The position numbers and the translations under genes were made by a program. From positions 1 to 6,283 of the forward strand of contig CAMIAK010000029.1 in assembly GCA_946222885.1 (NCBI GenBank): DNA of 6,283 nt. Reading direction: 5' to 3'. The DNA is from an uncultured Nesterenkonia sp. (GTDB taxonomy: Bacteria > Actinomycetota > Actinomycetes > Actinomycetales > Micrococcaceae). The notes beneath the pieces were generated by a model, which was given only the letters and a program-made list of their open reading frames with translations, was not told the DNA's origin and did no database searches. Below, piece after piece: positions 5,374-6,283 of the stretch; position 1 is the stretch's first letter, and each line of letters opens with the position of its first letter.

Positions 5374-6171
5374 ATGCGCTGGGTCGGCACCAGCTGGAAG
5401 ATGAACAAGACCCTGGCCGAGGCCAGGGAGTACGCCGCCGGGCTCACCGCGGCGTTGGAGGAGAACACCCGGCTCAGCTCCGCCGACTCCGGTGACGGCG
5501 GTCTGCAGCCCTTCCTCATCCCGCCGCACACGGCGTTGGCGGCTGTGGCGGAGGAACTGGGGGAGAGGGCCAATCGCTGCGGCGGCGTCCAACTGGGGGC
5601 GCAGAACGCCCACTGGGAGGACGCCGGAGCTTGGACCGGGGAGATCTCGGTCCCCCAGGCGATGGACGCCGGAGCCACGCTCATCGAGCTCGGTCATTCC
5701 GAGCGGCGCGAGCACTTCGCCGAGACCGATGAGACCGTGCGGCTCAAGGTCCAGGCCGCCCTGCGGCACGGGGCCATGCCGCTGCTGTGCGTGGGGGAGC
5801 CGGCCTCGGTCCGCGACGCCGGTGGATCTGCCGAGCATATCCTGAGTCAGACCCGGGCCGCTTTGGAGGGCCTGACCGAGGGGCAGCTGGCCCGGGTGCT
5901 GATCGCCTACGAGCCCATCTGGGCGATCGGCGCCGCCGGCCGGCCGGCCGAGGTCCATGAGCTCGAGGAGCCCTTCGCCGCGCTGCGCGAGGAGTTCGGC
6001 GGGCAGAGGGCCGGCGCAGGCGGGGTCGCCGGGCTGCTCTACGGGGGCTCGGTGAACCTGAACAACGCGGAGGAGCTGCTGAGCATGGATGCCGTCGACG
6101 GACTCTTCGTCGGCCGCACCGCCTGGGAGCTGGCGGGCTTCATCCGTCTCCTGGAGATCGCCGCGGGCTGA
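5374..6171 (+). CDS. lerI: Triosephosphate-isomerase-family enzyme, L-erythrulose-1-phosphate isomerase (LerI/EryH-like)
   Basis: A 265-residue TIM-barrel isomerase. Catalytic features are intact: K9 in WKMNKT, H108 in ELGHSERREHF, E180 in AYEPIWAIG, and the phosphate-binding YGGSVN at 223-228. It departs from housekeeping TIM in two places: the usual GGNWKMN is GTSWKMN, so the substrate-contacting Asn is Ser7, and the flexible loop after E180 reads AIGAAGRPA instead of AIGTGKTAT. GTSWKMNKT, GAQNAHWEDAGAWTGEIS and the short-loop form are what I remember of Brucella EryH and mycobacterial LerI, which convert L-erythrulose 1-phosphate to D-erythrulose 4-phosphate. A four-carbon substrate therefore seems more likely than glyceraldehyde 3-phosphate. 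The start ATG has GAGGAGG (5363-5369) 4 nt upstream. The gene follows the kinase and ends the operon before a strong terminator. Confidence 0.87.
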   Translation: MRWVGTSWKMNKTLAEAREYAAGLTAALEENTRLSSADSGDGGLQPFLIPPHTALAAVAEELGERANRCGGVQLGAQNAHWEDAGAWTGEISVPQAMDAGATLIELGHSERREHFAETDETVRLKVQAALRHGAMPLLCVGEPASVRDAGGSAEHILSQTRAALEGLTEGQLARVLIAYEPIWAIGAAGRPAEVHELEEPFAALREEFGGQRAGAGGVAGLLYGGSVNLNNAEELLSMDAVDGLFVGRTAWELAGFIRLLEIAAG

Positions 6172-6186
6172 AGACGTTCAGAACAG

Positions 6187-6228
6187 ACAAAAGCGGCCCT
6201 GTCACCTAGGTGGCAGGGCCGCTTTTGT
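6187..6228. terminator. Strong bidirectional intrinsic terminator
   Basis: Two 20-nt arms (6187-6206 and 6209-6228) are complementary at 19 of 20 positions, the odd pair being a U-G wobble, around a central TA. The stem runs from ACAAAAGCGGCCCTG to CAGGGCCGCTTTTGT, so a T-run closes the hairpin in both directions. It starts 16 nt after the isomerase stop and ends the kinase-isomerase operon. The symmetric form suggests that a convergent gene may arrive from the right, beyond the window. Confidence 0.92.
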
Positions 6229-6283
6229 GGCTCTTCGGACCTGGGGTGGGGCTGGCGACGCGCGGAAGATCTTGAGTAGGGCA

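Noticed and set aside
4903..5958. Minus-strand open frame spanning the kinase end and the isomerase.
   Set aside because: It crosses two real genes and their 29-nt junction, lacks any recognisable domain and has no ribosome site.
6229..6283. Possible gene or RNA in the right-hand tail.
   Set aside because: Only 55 bases, with no start site, tRNA-like fold or recognisable coding sequence.
1..6283. CRISPR arrays, insertion sequences, phage or tRNA genes.
   Set aside because: I looked for regularly spaced repeats, transposase motifs, terminal inverted repeats and cloverleaf patterns and saw none.

Overview
The window is high-GC DNA with GC-rich third codon positions, strong purine-rich ribosome binding sites and compact genes. 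This fits an actinomycete, probably of the Micrococcales type; the genus cannot be fixed from this sequence. It holds six protein genes: one partial MFS permease (minus), a zinc-dependent polyol dehydrogenase (minus), a Dps ferritin-like protein (minus), a SorC-family regulator (minus), a fused DhaK-DhaL type ketose kinase (plus) and a triosephosphate-isomerase-family isomerase (plus).

Layout. Positions 1-436 carry the N-terminal third of an MFS permease whose GTG start overlaps the stop of the dehydrogenase gene (433-1590) by four bases, so the two form a translationally coupled operon. Its promoter, at about 1707-1734, has a perfect TTGACA -35 box buried in a 26-bp near-palindrome (1722-1747). 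Then come two stem-loops (1769-1844) behind dps (1856-2347), an AT-richer dps promoter region (2348-2463), the SorC regulator (2464-3432), a divergent control region with two dyads (3535-3574), the kinase (3611-5344), the isomerase (5374-6171) and a strong bidirectional intrinsic terminator (6187-6228). In the last 55 bases (6229-6283) I see no gene.

How the genes work together. Dehydrogenase, DhaK-like kinase and TIM-like isomerase match, by family and by remembered sequence features, the EltD / LerK / LerI set known from Mycobacterium smegmatis tetritol catabolism, and the isomerase also resembles Brucella EryH. The inferred route is: erythritol or L-threitol enters through the permease, EltD oxidises it to L-erythrulose, LerK makes L-erythrulose 1-phosphate, and LerI isomerises this to D-erythrulose 4-phosphate. 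The last step, to D-erythrose 4-phosphate by an RpiB-type isomerase (DerI/EryI), has no gene in this window. The SorC regulator is of the same family as EryD, the erythritol regulator of alpha-proteobacteria.

The most notable non-coding signal is a shared 10-mer, GCACANAYGT. It occurs once in the dehydrogenase promoter and twice in the regulator-kinase intergenic region, each time inside a dyad, and is a good candidate operator tying the two separated transcription units into one regulon. The dps gene sits between them with its own apparent promoter and hairpins and has no obvious metabolic link. The pathway itself has been described elsewhere; the arrangement, the MFS-type permease and the proposed operator are what seem new here.
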